DNA of 64,000 bases from Cellulomonas gelida (GCF_006538725.1 NZ_BJLQ01000003.1:186001-250000); one strand, 5' to 3'. Positions 1 to 8,016 are shown, counted from the first letter of the stretch. Made by a program: numbers and translations. Notes: generated by a model from the sequence alone, not told the origin.

Positions 1-188
1 TCGCACGAGCCGCAGCGACGCGGGCCGTGTGCCCCCGAGGCAGCGTGCTCCCGATGCACGGCCCGGCGGAAGCGCTCAATCGCTTCACCCGTACGAGTGA
101 CACCACGAGGCGGGGGTGCGTCACGCGGACGCGGAGGGCGTGGGGCGGACGGGCACGACGACGCGCCGCGCGCGCCGTGCACTCTGGG

Positions 189-271
189 TGCGGGAGGCGG
201 GACTTGAACCCGCACGCCCGTGAGGGCACCAGGACCTAAACCTGGCGTGGCTGCCGTTTCACCACTCCCGC
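189..271 (-). tRNA. tRNA-Leu (anticodon TAG)
   Basis: On the minus strand an 83-nt cloverleaf folds with acceptor GCGGGAG paired to CTCCCGC, discriminator A and T-loop GTTCAAGTC. The anticodon arm CCAGG-TTTAGGT-CCTGG gives anticodon TAG, which reads CTA (Leu). The long variable arm (about GTGCCCTCACGGGCGT) is the class II feature expected of tRNA-Leu. CCA is not encoded. The 188 bases before it hold no gene I can support. Confidence 0.96.
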
Positions 272-305
272 CGGCCCGCCGATCCTCCCACAGCGGGCGT
301 GCGCG

Positions 306-773
306 TCAGTCGAGACCGAGATCGCGCCGCAGCTTGGCGACGTGGCCCGTGGCACGCACGTTGTACTGCGCGAGCTCGACCGTGCCGTCGGCGTCGAGCA
401 CCACGGTCGAGCGGATCACGCCCGTGACGGTCTTGCCGTAGAGCTGCTTCTCGCCGTACGCGCCCCACGCCTCGAGCACCTGGCGCGACTCGTCGGACAC
501 GAGCGGGAACGTCAGCCCCTCCTCGGCGGCGAACGTCTCGAGCTTGGCGACGGGGTCGGGCGAGACGCCGACGACCGCGAAGCCGGCACCCTGCAGCGCG
601 GACAGGGAGTCCCGGAAGTCGCACGCCTGCTTGGTGCACCCCGGGGTGCCCGCCGCGGGGTAGAAGTACACGATGACGCGTCGGCCGCGCAGGTCCGACA
701 GCGTGAGGCTGCCACCGTCGGCCGTCGGGAGCGTGAAGTCGGGTGCGGTGTCGCCGACGGCGAGGCGGGGCAT
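306..773 (-). CDS. bcp: Thioredoxin-dependent peroxiredoxin, Bcp/PrxQ type
   Basis: A 155-residue cytoplasmic thiol peroxidase of the Bcp/PrxQ family that reduces hydrogen peroxide and organic peroxides using thioredoxin. The peroxidatic motif is TPGCTKQACDFRD, with C46 as peroxidatic Cys and C51 five residues later as the likely resolving Cys, the PrxQ arrangement. PDFTLPTADGG near the N terminus and VIRSTVVLDADG near the C terminus are typical. The frame stays open further upstream, but ATG at 773 has AAGGAG eight bases before it and gives the normal family length. A TAGGCT -10-like element lies about 40 bp upstream at 810-815. Confidence 0.93.
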   Translation of the reverse strand: MPRLAVGDTAPDFTLPTADGGSLTLSDLRGRRVIVYFYPAAGTPGCTKQACDFRDSLSALQGAGFAVVGVSPDPVAKLETFAAEEGLTFPLVSDESRQVLEAWGAYGEKQLYGKTVTGVIRSTVVLDADGTVELAQYNVRATGHVAKLRRDLGLD

Positions 774-860
774 CGGGGCTCCTTCGAGGTGCGTGCAGGT
801 CAGGTGCCAGCCTAGGCGGCGGCCGCGGGTCCGACGACGTGCGCGAGATACCGTGCGGGT

Positions 861-1310
861 GTGACCGCAGCGCACTCCGACCGCCCTGACAGCACCACCA
901 GCACCACCAGCACCCCCAGCCCCGCAGGCACCCCTGGCCCTGCCGGGACCGCACCCGCGGCGTCCGCCGCCCCGACGGTCCGGCGCTCCGAGGCGGGTGC
1001 GCTGCCGATCCGCATGCTCAACGACCGCGTCCTGGTCGAGCTGGACTCCGCGGGTGCCGAGCGACGCTCCGCGGCCGGCATCGTCATCCCCGCGACCGCC
1101 ACGGTCGGCAAGCGGCTCGCGTGGGCGCACGTGCGCGCCGTCGGGCAGCACGTCCGGCAGGTCGAGGTGGGGGACCGCGTGCTGTTCGACCCGGACGAGC
1201 GCGCCGAGGTCGAGCTCGAGGGGCAGACGTACCTCCTGCTGCGGGAGAAGGACGTCCACGCGGTCGCGGCGCCGCGGGCGACGGGCGAGGGCACGGGCCT
1301 GTACCTGTGA
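861..1310 (+). CDS. GroES-like co-chaperonin with N-terminal linker
   Basis: A 149-residue protein whose second half (about residues 50-140) is a Cpn10/GroES fold. IRMLNDRVLVEL, the AAGIVIP mobile-loop region, VGDRVLFDP and YLLLREKDVHAV match the family order. The first 45 residues are a low-complexity Thr/Ser/Pro/Gly/Ala stretch absent from ordinary GroES (about 97 residues), so this is probably a variant rather than the main groES; no groEL is adjacent. The GTG start at 861 sits six bases after TACCGT (849-854), a -10-like element, suggesting a leaderless mRNA. It diverges from bcp. An alternative start nearer residue 40 cannot be excluded. Confidence 0.82.
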   Translation: MTAAHSDRPDSTTSTTSTPSPAGTPGPAGTAPAASAAPTVRRSEAGALPIRMLNDRVLVELDSAGAERRSAAGIVIPATATVGKRLAWAHVRAVGQHVRQVEVGDRVLFDPDERAEVELEGQTYLLLREKDVHAVAAPRATGEGTGLYL

Positions 1311-1421
1311 CGGTCGCCGTCCGACGACGGGGGCGTCGTGGCGGCCTGCCCGTGACCCTCGTCACGGGCAGGCGTACCGGTTCGCTCCCGGGGCCAGGTG
1401 CCTGCTAACGTTTCCTCCCGC

Positions 1422-1494
<73 letters not shown>

Positions 1495-1500
1495 CCACCT

Positions 1501-1540
1501 CGAAAGGCCCCTGACGCTCTCGCGCGTCGGGGGCCTTTCG
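1501..1540 (+). terminator. Hairpin terminator after tRNA-Lys
   Basis: CGAAAGGCCCC and GGGGCCTTTCG form an 11-bp perfect stem, extended by TGACG/CGTCG, around a short loop, starting a few bases after the encoded CCA of tRNA-Lys. There is no strong T-run, as is usual in high-GC actinobacteria. Confidence 0.85.
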
Positions 1541-1606
1541 GTTCGTCGGCGCAGGTGATGGGGCTCGGGCGGGTGGCTCGGCTGCTGCCCTGGGTACGCT
1601 TCGAGC

Positions 1607-2566
1607 GTGACCACGCCCTCGAGCACCACCACGCCCTCGAGCACGCAGCCCGCACGACTGGCTCTGGCGACCTGCGCCGAGCTGCCCGAGCTGGACCCCG
1701 ACGACGTCCCGCTGCGCGAGGCGCTCGAGGCGCGGGGCATCGCCACCGACGTCGTCGTGTGGGACGACCCGACCGTCGACTGGGGCACGTACCACCACGT
1801 CCTGATCCGCTCCACGTGGGACTACTCGCAGCGCCCCGTGCAGTTCGTCGACTGGACCCGCCGCGTGGAGGCCTCCAGCACGCTGCTCAACCCCGCGGCC
1901 GTGGTGCAGTGGAACATCGACAAGACGTACCTGCGCGACCTCGAGGCGCGCGACGTCCCGACCGTCCCCACCATCTGGCTCGACCCTGCGCGCAACTTCG
2001 ACTCGCGCGCGATCCACACGCGGTTCCCGGCCTTCGGCGACTTCGTCGTCAAACCCACCGTGAGCGCGGGCTCGCGCGACACCGGTCGGTACCGCGCGGA
2101 CGAGACGCCCCAGCGCTCGCAGGCGATCATGCACGCCAAGAACCTGCTCGGGGTGGGGCGGTGGGTGATGATCCAGCGCTACCTCACGCAGGTGGACTCG
2201 GTCGGCGAGACCGCGCTGGTCTTCGTCGAAGGCGAGTTCTCGCACGCGGTGCGCAAGGGCGCGCTGCTGTCCGGGCCGTACAAGGAGGGCTCCGACGAGG
2301 GGCACCTGTACCGCGAGGAGACGATGTCGCCCGTCGAGCCGAGCGAGCGCGAGCTCGAGCTGGCGCGCACGGTCGTCGCCGCGCTGCCCGACGTCCTGGG
2401 GCTCGACGGCCCGCTGCTGTACGCGCGCGTCGACCTGATCCCCGACGACGAGGGCAACCCGGTGCTGCTCGAGCTCGAGCTCACGGAGCCGAGCCTGTTC
2501 TTCGCGCACGCGGCGGGGTCGCTCGAGCACTTCGTCGACGCGGTGGTCGCACGCGTCACAGCCTGA
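1607..2566 (+). CDS. ATP-grasp family protein
   Basis: A 319-residue soluble protein of the ATP-grasp superfamily, glutathione-synthetase-like in layout. After a Thr/Ser-rich start, a pre-ATP-grasp domain (about 15-110) ends in NIDKTYLRDLEARDVPTVPT. The ATP-binding part follows, with DFVVKPTVSAGSRDT (a glycine-rich nucleotide-binding loop), WVMIQRYL, LYARVDLIPDD and LLELELTEPSLFF (metal-binding Glu/Asp). The family joins a carboxylate to an amine or thiol by an acyl-phosphate; the substrate cannot be told. The GTG start at 1607 follows TACGCT (1595-1600) by six bases, suggesting a leaderless transcript. The first codons lie in a short tandem repeat around ACGCCCTCGAGCAC. Confidence 0.85.
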   Translation: MTTPSSTTTPSSTQPARLALATCAELPELDPDDVPLREALEARGIATDVVVWDDPTVDWGTYHHVLIRSTWDYSQRPVQFVDWTRRVEASSTLLNPAAVVQWNIDKTYLRDLEARDVPTVPTIWLDPARNFDSRAIHTRFPAFGDFVVKPTVSAGSRDTGRYRADETPQRSQAIMHAKNLLGVGRWVMIQRYLTQVDSVGETALVFVEGEFSHAVRKGALLSGPYKEGSDEGHLYREETMSPVEPSERELELARTVVAALPDVLGLDGPLLYARVDLIPDDEGNPVLLELELTEPSLFFAHAAGSLEHFVDAVVARVTA

Positions 2567-2639
2567 CCGGCGGCACCGTGTGCGAACCGGTGCCGCAGAG
2601 CCGTTACACTCATCCACGGCTCGGTCTCACCGGGACGTG

Positions 2640-2712
2640 GTGGCTATAGCTCAGTAGGTAGAGCACCTGGTTGTGGTCCAGGGGGTCGCGGGTTCAAGTC
2701 CCGTTAGCCACC
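2640..2712 (+). tRNA. tRNA-His (anticodon GTG)
   Basis: A 73-nt cloverleaf with acceptor GTGGCTA/TAGCCAC, C at the discriminator position followed by CCA (2713-2715), and anticodon loop TTGTGGT (GTG). G2639 supplies the extra 5' G that pairs with C73 in tRNA-His. The T-arm is GGGTTCAAGTCCC. Confidence 0.96.
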
Positions 2713-2717
2713 CCATA

Positions 2718-2758
2718 CATGACGAAGGGCGCCGACGATGTCGGCGCCCTTCGTCATG
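2718..2758 (+). terminator. Perfect hairpin after tRNA-His
   Basis: CATGACGAAGGGCGCCGA and its exact complement form a stem of about 18 bp around a loop of a few bases. It lies directly after tRNA-His and about 60 bp beyond the stop of orn on the other strand, so it could stop transcription in both directions. Confidence 0.85.
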
Positions 2759-2818
2759 TCCGGCTGGTCGTCATGTCCGGCCGGACGTCACGTCCGCCCG
2801 GGACCCGACCCGCGCGGC

Positions 2819-3466
2819 TCAGGCCTTGGTGACCGAGGTCGCGACGATCTGCGCGGCGATGCGGCGGGCGGCGTTCGAGTCGGGGCCCGGGGCGGCCGGG
2901 AACAGCGCGGCGCGGTAGTAGCGCAGCTCGTCGATGCTCTCGAGGATGTCGGCCAGCGCGCGGTGCCCGCCGTTCTTGGGCGGCGAGGCGAAGTAGACCC
3001 GCGGGTACCAGCGGCGCGCGAGCTCCTTGATCGACGACACGTCGATGATCCGGTAGTGCAGGTGGCCGACGAGGTCCGGCATGTCGCGCTCGAGGAACGC
3101 CTTGTCGGTGCCGACCGAGTTGCCCGCGAGCGGCGCCTTGCCCGGGTCCGGCACCCACGTGCGCACGTAGTCGAGCACCTGGCGCTGTGCGTCCTCGAGA
3201 GTGGTGCCGGTCGGCAGCGCGTCGAGCAGGCCCGAGGTCGTGTGCATGGTGCGGACGAACTCGCCCATCTGCTCGAGCGCCTCCGGCGGCGGGGCGATGA
3301 GCAGGTCCACACCTTCGCCGAGCACGTTGAGCTCGGAGTCGGTGACGACGACCGCGACCTCGACGAGGGCGTCGGCCGCGAGGTCGAGCCCTGTCATCTC
3401 GCAGTCGATCCACACGATGCGGTCGGCGCTCTCGTGGCCGTTGGGCTGGCTCGTCGTACTCGTCAC
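2819..3466 (-). CDS. orn: Oligoribonuclease
   Basis: A 215-residue DEDDh 3'-5' exoribonuclease that removes two- to five-nucleotide RNA fragments, the last step of mRNA decay, and also pGpG. Exo motif I is VWIDCEMTGLD near residue 20, exo II is the GNSVGTDKAFLERDMP segment, and exo III carries the catalytic His and Asp in GGHRALADILESI; YRIIDVSS lies between them. The length fits the family (about 180-215). The frame is open far upstream, but GTG at 3466 lies seven bases after TAGGCT on this strand (3474-3479), which supports this start and a leaderless mRNA. Confidence 0.94.
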   Translation of the reverse strand: MTSTTSQPNGHESADRIVWIDCEMTGLDLAADALVEVAVVVTDSELNVLGEGVDLLIAPPPEALEQMGEFVRTMHTTSGLLDALPTGTTLEDAQRQVLDYVRTWVPDPGKAPLAGNSVGTDKAFLERDMPDLVGHLHYRIIDVSSIKELARRWYPRVYFASPPKNGGHRALADILESIDELRYYRAALFPAAPGPDSNAARRIAAQIVATSVTKA

Positions 3467-3525
3467 TCGGGTCAGCCTAGGGCGGCGGGCGGTCTGCTGC
3501 CGCCAACGGCTCTCCGGGAGGTGCG

Positions 3526-3789
3526 TCAGCGGCGCTCGTCGGGCCGCTCGTCGTGCTCGTCGTCGGGTGCGTCCGACGACGGGACCGTCGAGGCGACCCA
3601 GGCGGCGAGCGGGACGAAGAGCAGGACGGCCACCCCGACGACCACCGACGTGCTCGCGGACGTGCCGGCCCAGCGCAGGACGACGGCGATGACGCCGCCC
3701 GCACCGATCCCGACGAGCAGACGCTCGAGCCACACGGTGACCCGGGTGCGCGGATCGACCGGTGGCGTGCTCCCGGCGTGGCGACCCAT
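3526..3789 (-). CDS. Small membrane protein of unknown function
   Basis: An 87-residue protein that I do not recognise. Two hydrophobic segments (about residues 22-42 and 49-69) are joined by a short turn and followed by a charged Asp/Glu/Arg tail ending DERPDERR, the layout of a small two-span inner-membrane protein. ATG at 3789 was chosen because the upstream extension is Arg-rich and unlike a membrane protein. It lies about 60 bp upstream of orn on the same strand, but orn seems to have its own promoter. Confidence 0.6.
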   Translation of the reverse strand: MGRHAGSTPPVDPRTRVTVWLERLLVGIGAGGVIAVVLRWAGTSASTSVVVGVAVLLFVPLAAWVASTVPSSDAPDDEHDERPDERR

Positions 3790-3926
3790 CAGCGGTCCCG
3801 ACCTCGCGCGCCGTCGGTGCGGGCCTGACCTGCGTGCATGGCGACATCGTGGCACGCGCGGCAGTCGAGGGCCGTCCACCACGCGGCGCGTGCTCACACG
3901 GGCGCGCGGCACCCCTCCGGACGCGA

Positions 3927-3962
3927 GAACGGGCGTGGCCCGGCAGGGGGCCACGCCCGTTC
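3927..3962 (-). terminator. Hairpin terminator
   Basis: GAACGGGCGTGGCC and GGCCACGCCCGTTC form a perfect 14-bp stem around an 8-base loop. It lies 26 bp beyond the stop of the 64-residue minus-strand gene (3989-4183) and supports that gene being real. Confidence 0.8.
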
Positions 3963-3988
3963 GTGGGGCTGGTCGTGCGTCGCCATCG

Positions 3989-4183
3989 TCAGAAGGCGGC
4001 GCGGACGTGCGCGGGTGGCCGCGCGGCGACGAGGGACCGGCGCGCGCGACGGCGTTCCGGTGGATGGCTCGAGGCGTGCGCTAGATCGTGCGCGCGCTCG
4101 TCGCGACGACGCGCGAGCTCGGAGCGGGCCTGCAGCTCGCGCTGCTGGGTCTGGAAGAGGTCGAAGGACAAGAAGGCATGCAT
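3989..4183 (-). CDS. Small basic protein of unknown function (64 aa)
   Basis: A 64-residue protein beginning MHAFLSFDLFQTQQRELQ, followed by an Arg/Ala/His-rich stretch and ending HVRAAF. I do not recognise a family. Support comes from AGGAG seven bases before the ATG and from a strong hairpin just after the stop. The N-terminal half is predicted to be helical and amphipathic. It is preceded by a GC-rich spacer containing four CCCG repeats near 4331. Function unknown. Confidence 0.62.
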   Translation of the reverse strand: MHAFLSFDLFQTQQRELQARSELARRRDERAHDLAHASSHPPERRRARRSLVAARPPAHVRAAF

Positions 4184-4385
4184 GACGAAGCTCCTGACGA
4201 AGGGTGGATGAGTTGCGGTCGAGCCGCAGACGAGCCGCCGGCCGATGACCCTCGGCGCGACGACTGAGCAGGACCACTCGACCACGCGCCTGATACCTCG
4301 GTCACGTTCTTTTCGGCGGCCGGCTCGACCGCCCGCCCGCCCGCCCGCCCTGCTCGACCGGCCGGACGCAGGGGACCTGCTCGGC

Positions 4386-5177
4386 TCAGTCCGTGCCCGC
4401 GGCCTCGTCCTCGAGCCGACGACGGTCGAGCACCGCGGTCCAGCGACGCCCGGAGTCGATGATGCGCTCCTTCTTCCAGCGGCTCATGACCCGCGACACC
4501 GACTCGGGCGTCGAGCGGGCGAGGCCCGCGAGGTCGGCGCGCGACAGGGGGACCTCGAGCAGCACGCCCGCCGCGCCGCGGTCCCGGCCCAGCTTGTCCG
4601 CGAGGCGCAGCAGCGTCGTCGCGACGCGCTGCGCGACGGTGTCGGTGGTCTGCCCGCCGATGTCGCTGTGGGCGCGCGCCAGCCGCGCGGCCACGTCGTC
4701 GAGCACGCGCAGCGCGACCACGGCGTGCTCGCTCAGCACCTCGCGGAAGTCGGCCTGGTCGATGCGCAGCGTGCACGACCCGACGAGCGCGGACGCCGTC
4801 TGCAGGTGGTACGGCTCGCCCAGCGTGCCCATCGCGCCGAACAGCTCGCCCGGGACCAGGATCTCCGTGACGGTGGCCGTGCCGCCGAGTGTGACCTGCG
4901 ACAGCTTCACCGTGCCCTCGGCCACCAGGTAGAGCGCGTCACCGGGGTCACCCGCCGCGTAGATGACGTCGTCCGCGGCCCACGAGCGCGTCTGCATGCG
5001 CCGGTCGATGCCGTCGAGATCGGGCTCGCTCAGCCCGCGGAAGTACGGCGCGCGGGCGAGGACGGCCATCCGGACCGGGCGCGGGCACCGGTGCGGCAGC
5101 GTGACCTCCCGCAGCGGGATGGTGCGCCGCGCGCCGCGCGGAACGCTGTGGCGCGCACGGGCGTCCTGGGCTGTCAT
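4386..5177 (-). CDS. Crp/Fnr family transcriptional regulator
   Basis: A 263-residue cytoplasmic DNA-binding regulator. Residues about 40-155 form a cyclic-nucleotide-binding jelly roll (YFRGLSEPDLDGI, VIYAAGDPGDALYLVAEG, VPGELFGAMGTLG). Residues about 185-245 form a Crp-type winged helix with recognition segment LSRADLAGLARSTPESVSRV. The FNR iron-sulfur cysteine cluster is absent, with only one Cys near residue 31 before the sensor domain, so oxygen sensing through [4Fe-4S] is unlikely; the ligand is unknown. ATG at 5177 has GGAG seven bases upstream. It diverges from the HMA protein/metal ATPase genes across a spacer carrying five 18-bp repeats, which makes it a candidate regulator of them. 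Confidence 0.88.
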   Translation of the reverse strand: MTAQDARARHSVPRGARRTIPLREVTLPHRCPRPVRMAVLARAPYFRGLSEPDLDGIDRRMQTRSWAADDVIYAAGDPGDALYLVAEGTVKLSQVTLGGTATVTEILVPGELFGAMGTLGEPYHLQTASALVGSCTLRIDQADFREVLSEHAVVALRVLDDVAARLARAHSDIGGQTTDTVAQRVATTLLRLADKLGRDRGAAGVLLEVPLSRADLAGLARSTPESVSRVMSRWKKERIIDSGRRWTAVLDRRRLEDEAAGTD

Positions 5178-5284
5178 CGCGTCGCTCCACGGCAGAGGCC
5201 TCCGGGGCCGCGAGGTCCGCCCCGGCGTCCCGCCACGCTACCGCGCACGGGCCGGGACCCGGGCTCGCCCTGGCCCTGGCCGGT

Positions 5285-5374
5285 GTGCGGCTGATGGGCG
5301 ACGCGCGGTTGATGGACGATGCGCGGTCGACGGACGGTGCGCGGTCGACGGACGGTGCGCGGTTGATTGACGGC
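5285..5374. repeat. Five tandem 18-bp direct repeats
   Basis: Five head-to-tail 18-bp units begin at 5285, 5303, 5321, 5339 and 5357. Units 3 and 4 are identical (GCGCGGTCGACGGACGGT); units 2 and 5 carry GGTTGAT in place of GGTCGAC. The array fills most of the spacer between the Crp/Fnr gene and the HMA gene and ends about 30 bp upstream of the probable -10 (5403-5408) of the latter. There is no spacer DNA between units, so it is not a CRISPR array. The position suits an operator array, but that is inference. Confidence 0.85.
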
Positions 5375-5402
5375 GGTCATGGTGGCCGCACCTGCGTCTT
5401 CC

Positions 5403-5408
5403 TAGCGT
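5403..5408 (+). promoter_or_regulatory. Candidate -10 element of the metal-transport operon
   Basis: TAGCGT matches the actinobacterial TANNNT -10 pattern and lies 50 bp before the ATG of the HMA protein, leaving a 5' UTR of about 43 nt that holds the AAGGAG site. No good -35 is visible, which would suit an activated promoter with the 18-bp repeats upstream. Confidence 0.45.
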
Positions 5409-5457
5409 GACGTGTGCCGGGACATCCCCGGCGACCCGTCCACCAAGGAGCCAGACC

Positions 5458-5730
5458 ATGTCCGCCACCAGCACCCAGACCGCCGCCAGCACTCAGACCG
5501 CCGACAGCACCGTCATCCGCACGGTGCTCCGCGCCGAGGGGTTCAGCTGCCCGTCGTGCGTCGCCACCATCCGGAAGCAGGTCGGCCGCCTCGCGGGGGT
5601 CCGTTCCGTCGAGGTGCGGTTCGCGTCCGGCCGCGTCGAGGTCGAGCACGACCCGGCCGTCACCACGGTCGACGAGCTCGTCGCCGCGATCGCCCAGGCG
5701 GGGTACCGGGCGGCTCCCGCGGCGTTCTGA
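5458..5730 (+). CDS. Heavy-metal-associated (HMA) domain protein, metallochaperone-like
   Basis: A 90-residue soluble protein made of a Thr/Ser/Ala-rich N terminus (about 20 residues) and one ferredoxin-like HMA domain. The metal-binding motif is FSCPSC in place of the usual MxCxxC, so the two cysteines needed to hold a soft metal are present. RSVEVRFASGRVEVEHDP and a final GYRAAP match the family. ATG at 5458 has AAGGAG eight bases upstream. The P-type ATPase 79 bp downstream lacks its own HMA domain, so this protein probably delivers metal to it or acts as its detached domain. Which metal is not shown by the sequence. Confidence 0.87.
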   Translation: MSATSTQTAASTQTADSTVIRTVLRAEGFSCPSCVATIRKQVGRLAGVRSVEVRFASGRVEVEHDPAVTTVDELVAAIAQAGYRAAPAAF

Positions 5731-5808
5731 CACGCGCGGCCGCCGCCCCAGCCCCTGCCCGCTGCCACTCCTGCACACCCCAGCGGATCTGACTCGAAAG
5801 GCCTCGTC

Positions 5809-7794
5809 GTGACCTCCCTGCTCCTGCGCCCGCGCGACCCCCGCGTGCGGCTGGCCGCCTCCGGCCTGCTCGTGGCCGCTGCCTCGGTGCTGTCGCTGGT
5901 GGCGGGCGTGAACCCGTTCGCCGGCGGCCACGCCGAGGCCGTGCCGCTGTCCGGCACGCCCGGCCTGCTCGTCGCCTCCGACGGGCTCATGGTCGTCGCG
6001 GCCGTCGTCGCGGGTGGGCCGATCCTCGCCAGCGCGGTGCGCGCGCTGGCGGTGAAGGTCGTGAGCATCGACCTGCTCGTCTCGACGGCCACGGTCGGAG
6101 CGATCGTCATCGGCGAGTACTGGGAGGCCGCCGCGGTGACCTTCCTGTTCGCGCTCGGGCACTGGCTCGAGGCGGCGACCGTGAGCAGGACCCGCTCGGC
6201 GCTCGCCGAGCTCGTCGCGGTCGCACCGCAGACCGCGGTCGTCGTGCGCGAGGGCACGCAGGTCGAGGTCGCCGCGACCGCGGTGGCGCACGACGAGATC
6301 GTCCTGGTCAAGAACGGCGCCAAGGTGCCGGTCGACGGGGTCGTCGTGGCCGGTGTCGGCGCGCTCGACGAGGCGTCGATCACGGGCGAGTCGATCCCGG
6401 TCGAGAAGGCGGCGGGCGACCGCGTCTACGCCGGGACCGTGTCGGCCGGGGGGTTCCTGCAGGTGCGGGCCACCGGGATCGGCGCGGACACGACCCTCGC
6501 CCGCATCATCCACCGCGTCGAGGAGGCGCAGGACGCCAAGGCGCGCACCCAGACGCTCACGGAGTCGTTCGCGGCCTGGTACACCCCCGCGGTCATCCTG
6601 CTCGCGGTCGTCGCGGGGCTCGTCACGGGCGACGTGGTCCTGGCGCTGACCCTGCTCGTCATCGGCTGCCCCGGGGCGCTGGTCGTCTCGATCCCCGTGG
6701 CGGTCGTCGCCGGGATCGGGCGCGGCGCCCGCGACGGCATCCTCATCAAGGGCGGCGAGCACCTGGAGCGGTCGGCGCGGATCAGCGCCGTCGCGCTCGA
6801 CAAGACCGGCACCCTGACCGAGGGCGCACCGCACGTGACCGACGTCGTGGTGCTCGCCGCGGACCTGACGCGCCGCGACGTGCTCGCGTGGGCCGCGCGC
6901 GCCGAGGCCGGCTCCGGGCACCCGCTGGCGCGGCCGATCCTCGACGCCGCCGCGGCCGAAGGGGTGCCGGTCGACGCGCTCGCGGAGCACACCGAGCCCG
7001 TCGTCGGCAGGGGCGTCGTCGCGACCGTCGACGGCCGCCGGGTCGCGGTCGGCAACCTGCGGCTGCTCGACGGCGTGGAGCGCGACGACCGCGCTGCGGC
7101 CGAGGTCGAGCGGCTCTCGTCCGCCGGTCGCACGCCCGTGGTGGTCGCGCTGGACTCGCGGGTCGTCGGCGTCGTCGGTGTCGCGGACACGGTCCGGGCC
7201 GACGCGCGCGCGATGGTCCGGCGCCTGCGCGCGGCGGGGGTGACCAGGGTCGTCATGCTCACCGGGGACACGCGCGGCGTGGCCCGCGCGGTCGCCGCGC
7301 AGGTCGGGATCGACGACGTGCGGGCCGAGCTGCTGCCCGAGGACAAGCTCGAGGTCGTCGCGCGGCTCCAGGCCGACGGGCACACGGTGGCGATGGTGGG
7401 CGACGGCGTCAACGACGCGCCCGCGCTGGCCACGGCCGACATCGGTGTGGCGATGGGGGCGGCGGGCACGGCCGTCGCCGTCGAGACCGCCGACATCGCT
7501 CTCATGAAGGACGACCTCCTGAGCCTGCCGCGGGCCGTCGACCTCGCGCGGCGCACCGTCGCGGTGATGCGCCAGAACATCGCGATCGCGCTGGTCACGG
7601 TCGTGCTGCTCGTCGTCGGCGTCGTGGCCGGAGGGGTCACGATGGCGGTCGGCATGCTGGTGCACGAGGCGTCCGTGCTCGTCGTGATCGCCAACGCGGT
7701 CCGGCTGCTGCGGCGCCGCGCGGACGACGACCGCCCTGCCGCGCCGCACGTCGCCGCCGGACGTCGGTGGGAGGTGAGCGAGGCGGTTCAGTAG
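5809..7794 (+). CDS. P1B-type heavy-metal-transporting ATPase with CPG motif
   Basis: A 661-residue membrane pump that exports a metal ion using ATP. In order: two or more N-terminal membrane spans, actuator motif TGES (192-195), the ion-binding membrane motif C287-P-G, phosphorylation site DKTGTLTEG (D331), nucleotide-domain HP (H371), hinge GDGVNDAP (from 531), and two C-terminal spans containing MLVHEASVLVV. It has no N-terminal HMA domain. CPG replaces the usual CPC (Cu, Zn/Cd) or SPC (Co/Fe); the last-span HEAS resembles the HEGG/ST of P1B-4 pumps. Specificity is therefore uncertain. The GTG start at 5809 follows GAAAGG. It probably shares a transcript with the HMA protein upstream. Confidence 0.93.
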   Translation: MTSLLLRPRDPRVRLAASGLLVAAASVLSLVAGVNPFAGGHAEAVPLSGTPGLLVASDGLMVVAAVVAGGPILASAVRALAVKVVSIDLLVSTATVGAIVIGEYWEAAAVTFLFALGHWLEAATVSRTRSALAELVAVAPQTAVVVREGTQVEVAATAVAHDEIVLVKNGAKVPVDGVVVAGVGALDEASITGESIPVEKAAGDRVYAGTVSAGGFLQVRATGIGADTTLARIIHRVEEAQDAKARTQTLTESFAAWYTPAVILLAVVAGLVTGDVVLALTLLVIGCPGALVVSIPVAVVAGIGRGARDGILIKGGEHLERSARISAVALDKTGTLTEGAPHVTDVVVLAADLTRRDVLAWAARAEAGSGHPLARPILDAAAAEGVPVDALAEHTEPVVGRGVVATVDGRRVAVGNLRLLDGVERDDRAAAEVERLSSAGRTPVVVALDSRVVGVVGVADTVRADARAMVRRLRAAGVTRVVMLTGDTRGVARAVAAQVGIDDVRAELLPEDKLEVVARLQADGHTVAMVGDGVNDAPALATADIGVAMGAAGTAVAVETADIALMKDDLLSLPRAVDLARRTVAVMRQNIAIALVTVVLLVVGVVAGGVTMAVGMLVHEASVLVVIANAVRLLRRRADDDRPAAPHVAAGRRWEVSEAVQ

Positions 7795-7805
7795 CCTGTG
7801 CGCGG

Positions 7806-7850
7806 GGTGCACCCGCCGCGACCTCGCCGCCGAGGCCGGACGGGTGCGCC
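7806..7850 (+). terminator. Hairpin terminator after the metal ATPase
   Basis: GGTGCACCCG and CGGGTGCGCC form a 10-bp stem (one G-T pair) whose interior holds a second small stem, CCTCG/CGAGG. It lies between the ATPase stop and tRNA-Arg. Confidence 0.6.
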
Positions 7851-7859
7851 GTGTGTCCC

Positions 7860-7932
7860 GCCCCCGTAGCTCAGTGGATAGAGCAGCCGCCTTCTAAGCG
7901 GTCGGTCGCAGGTTCGAGTCCTGCCGGGGGCA
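7860..7932 (+). tRNA. tRNA-Arg (anticodon TCT)
   Basis: A 73-nt cloverleaf with acceptor GCCCCCG/CGGGGGC, discriminator A, anticodon loop CTTCTAA (TCT) and T-arm AGGTTCGAGTCCT. It reads AGA, a rare codon in this GC-rich genome. CCA is not encoded. Confidence 0.96.
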
Positions 7933-8016
7933 CACCGCACCCGCACCCCGCCGCGCGCGCGGCGAAGGCGCCCAGGATTCGGGACGAATCGGGACGGCGT
8001 CGCCCGCGTGGCGCGT

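Noticed and set aside
2754-3413. Alternative minus-strand frame across orn
   Set aside because: Arg-rich shadow frame; the DEDDh motifs all lie in the frame annotated as orn.
4321-4360. CCCG run as a regulatory repeat
   Set aside because: Simple-sequence GC run in a spacer; no dyad or promoter relation was found.
5285-5374. Short repeats considered as a CRISPR array or a coding repeat
   Set aside because: There are no unique spacers and units are only 18 bp; the open frame through them (repeated VRRPRT) has no supported start and runs against both flanking genes.
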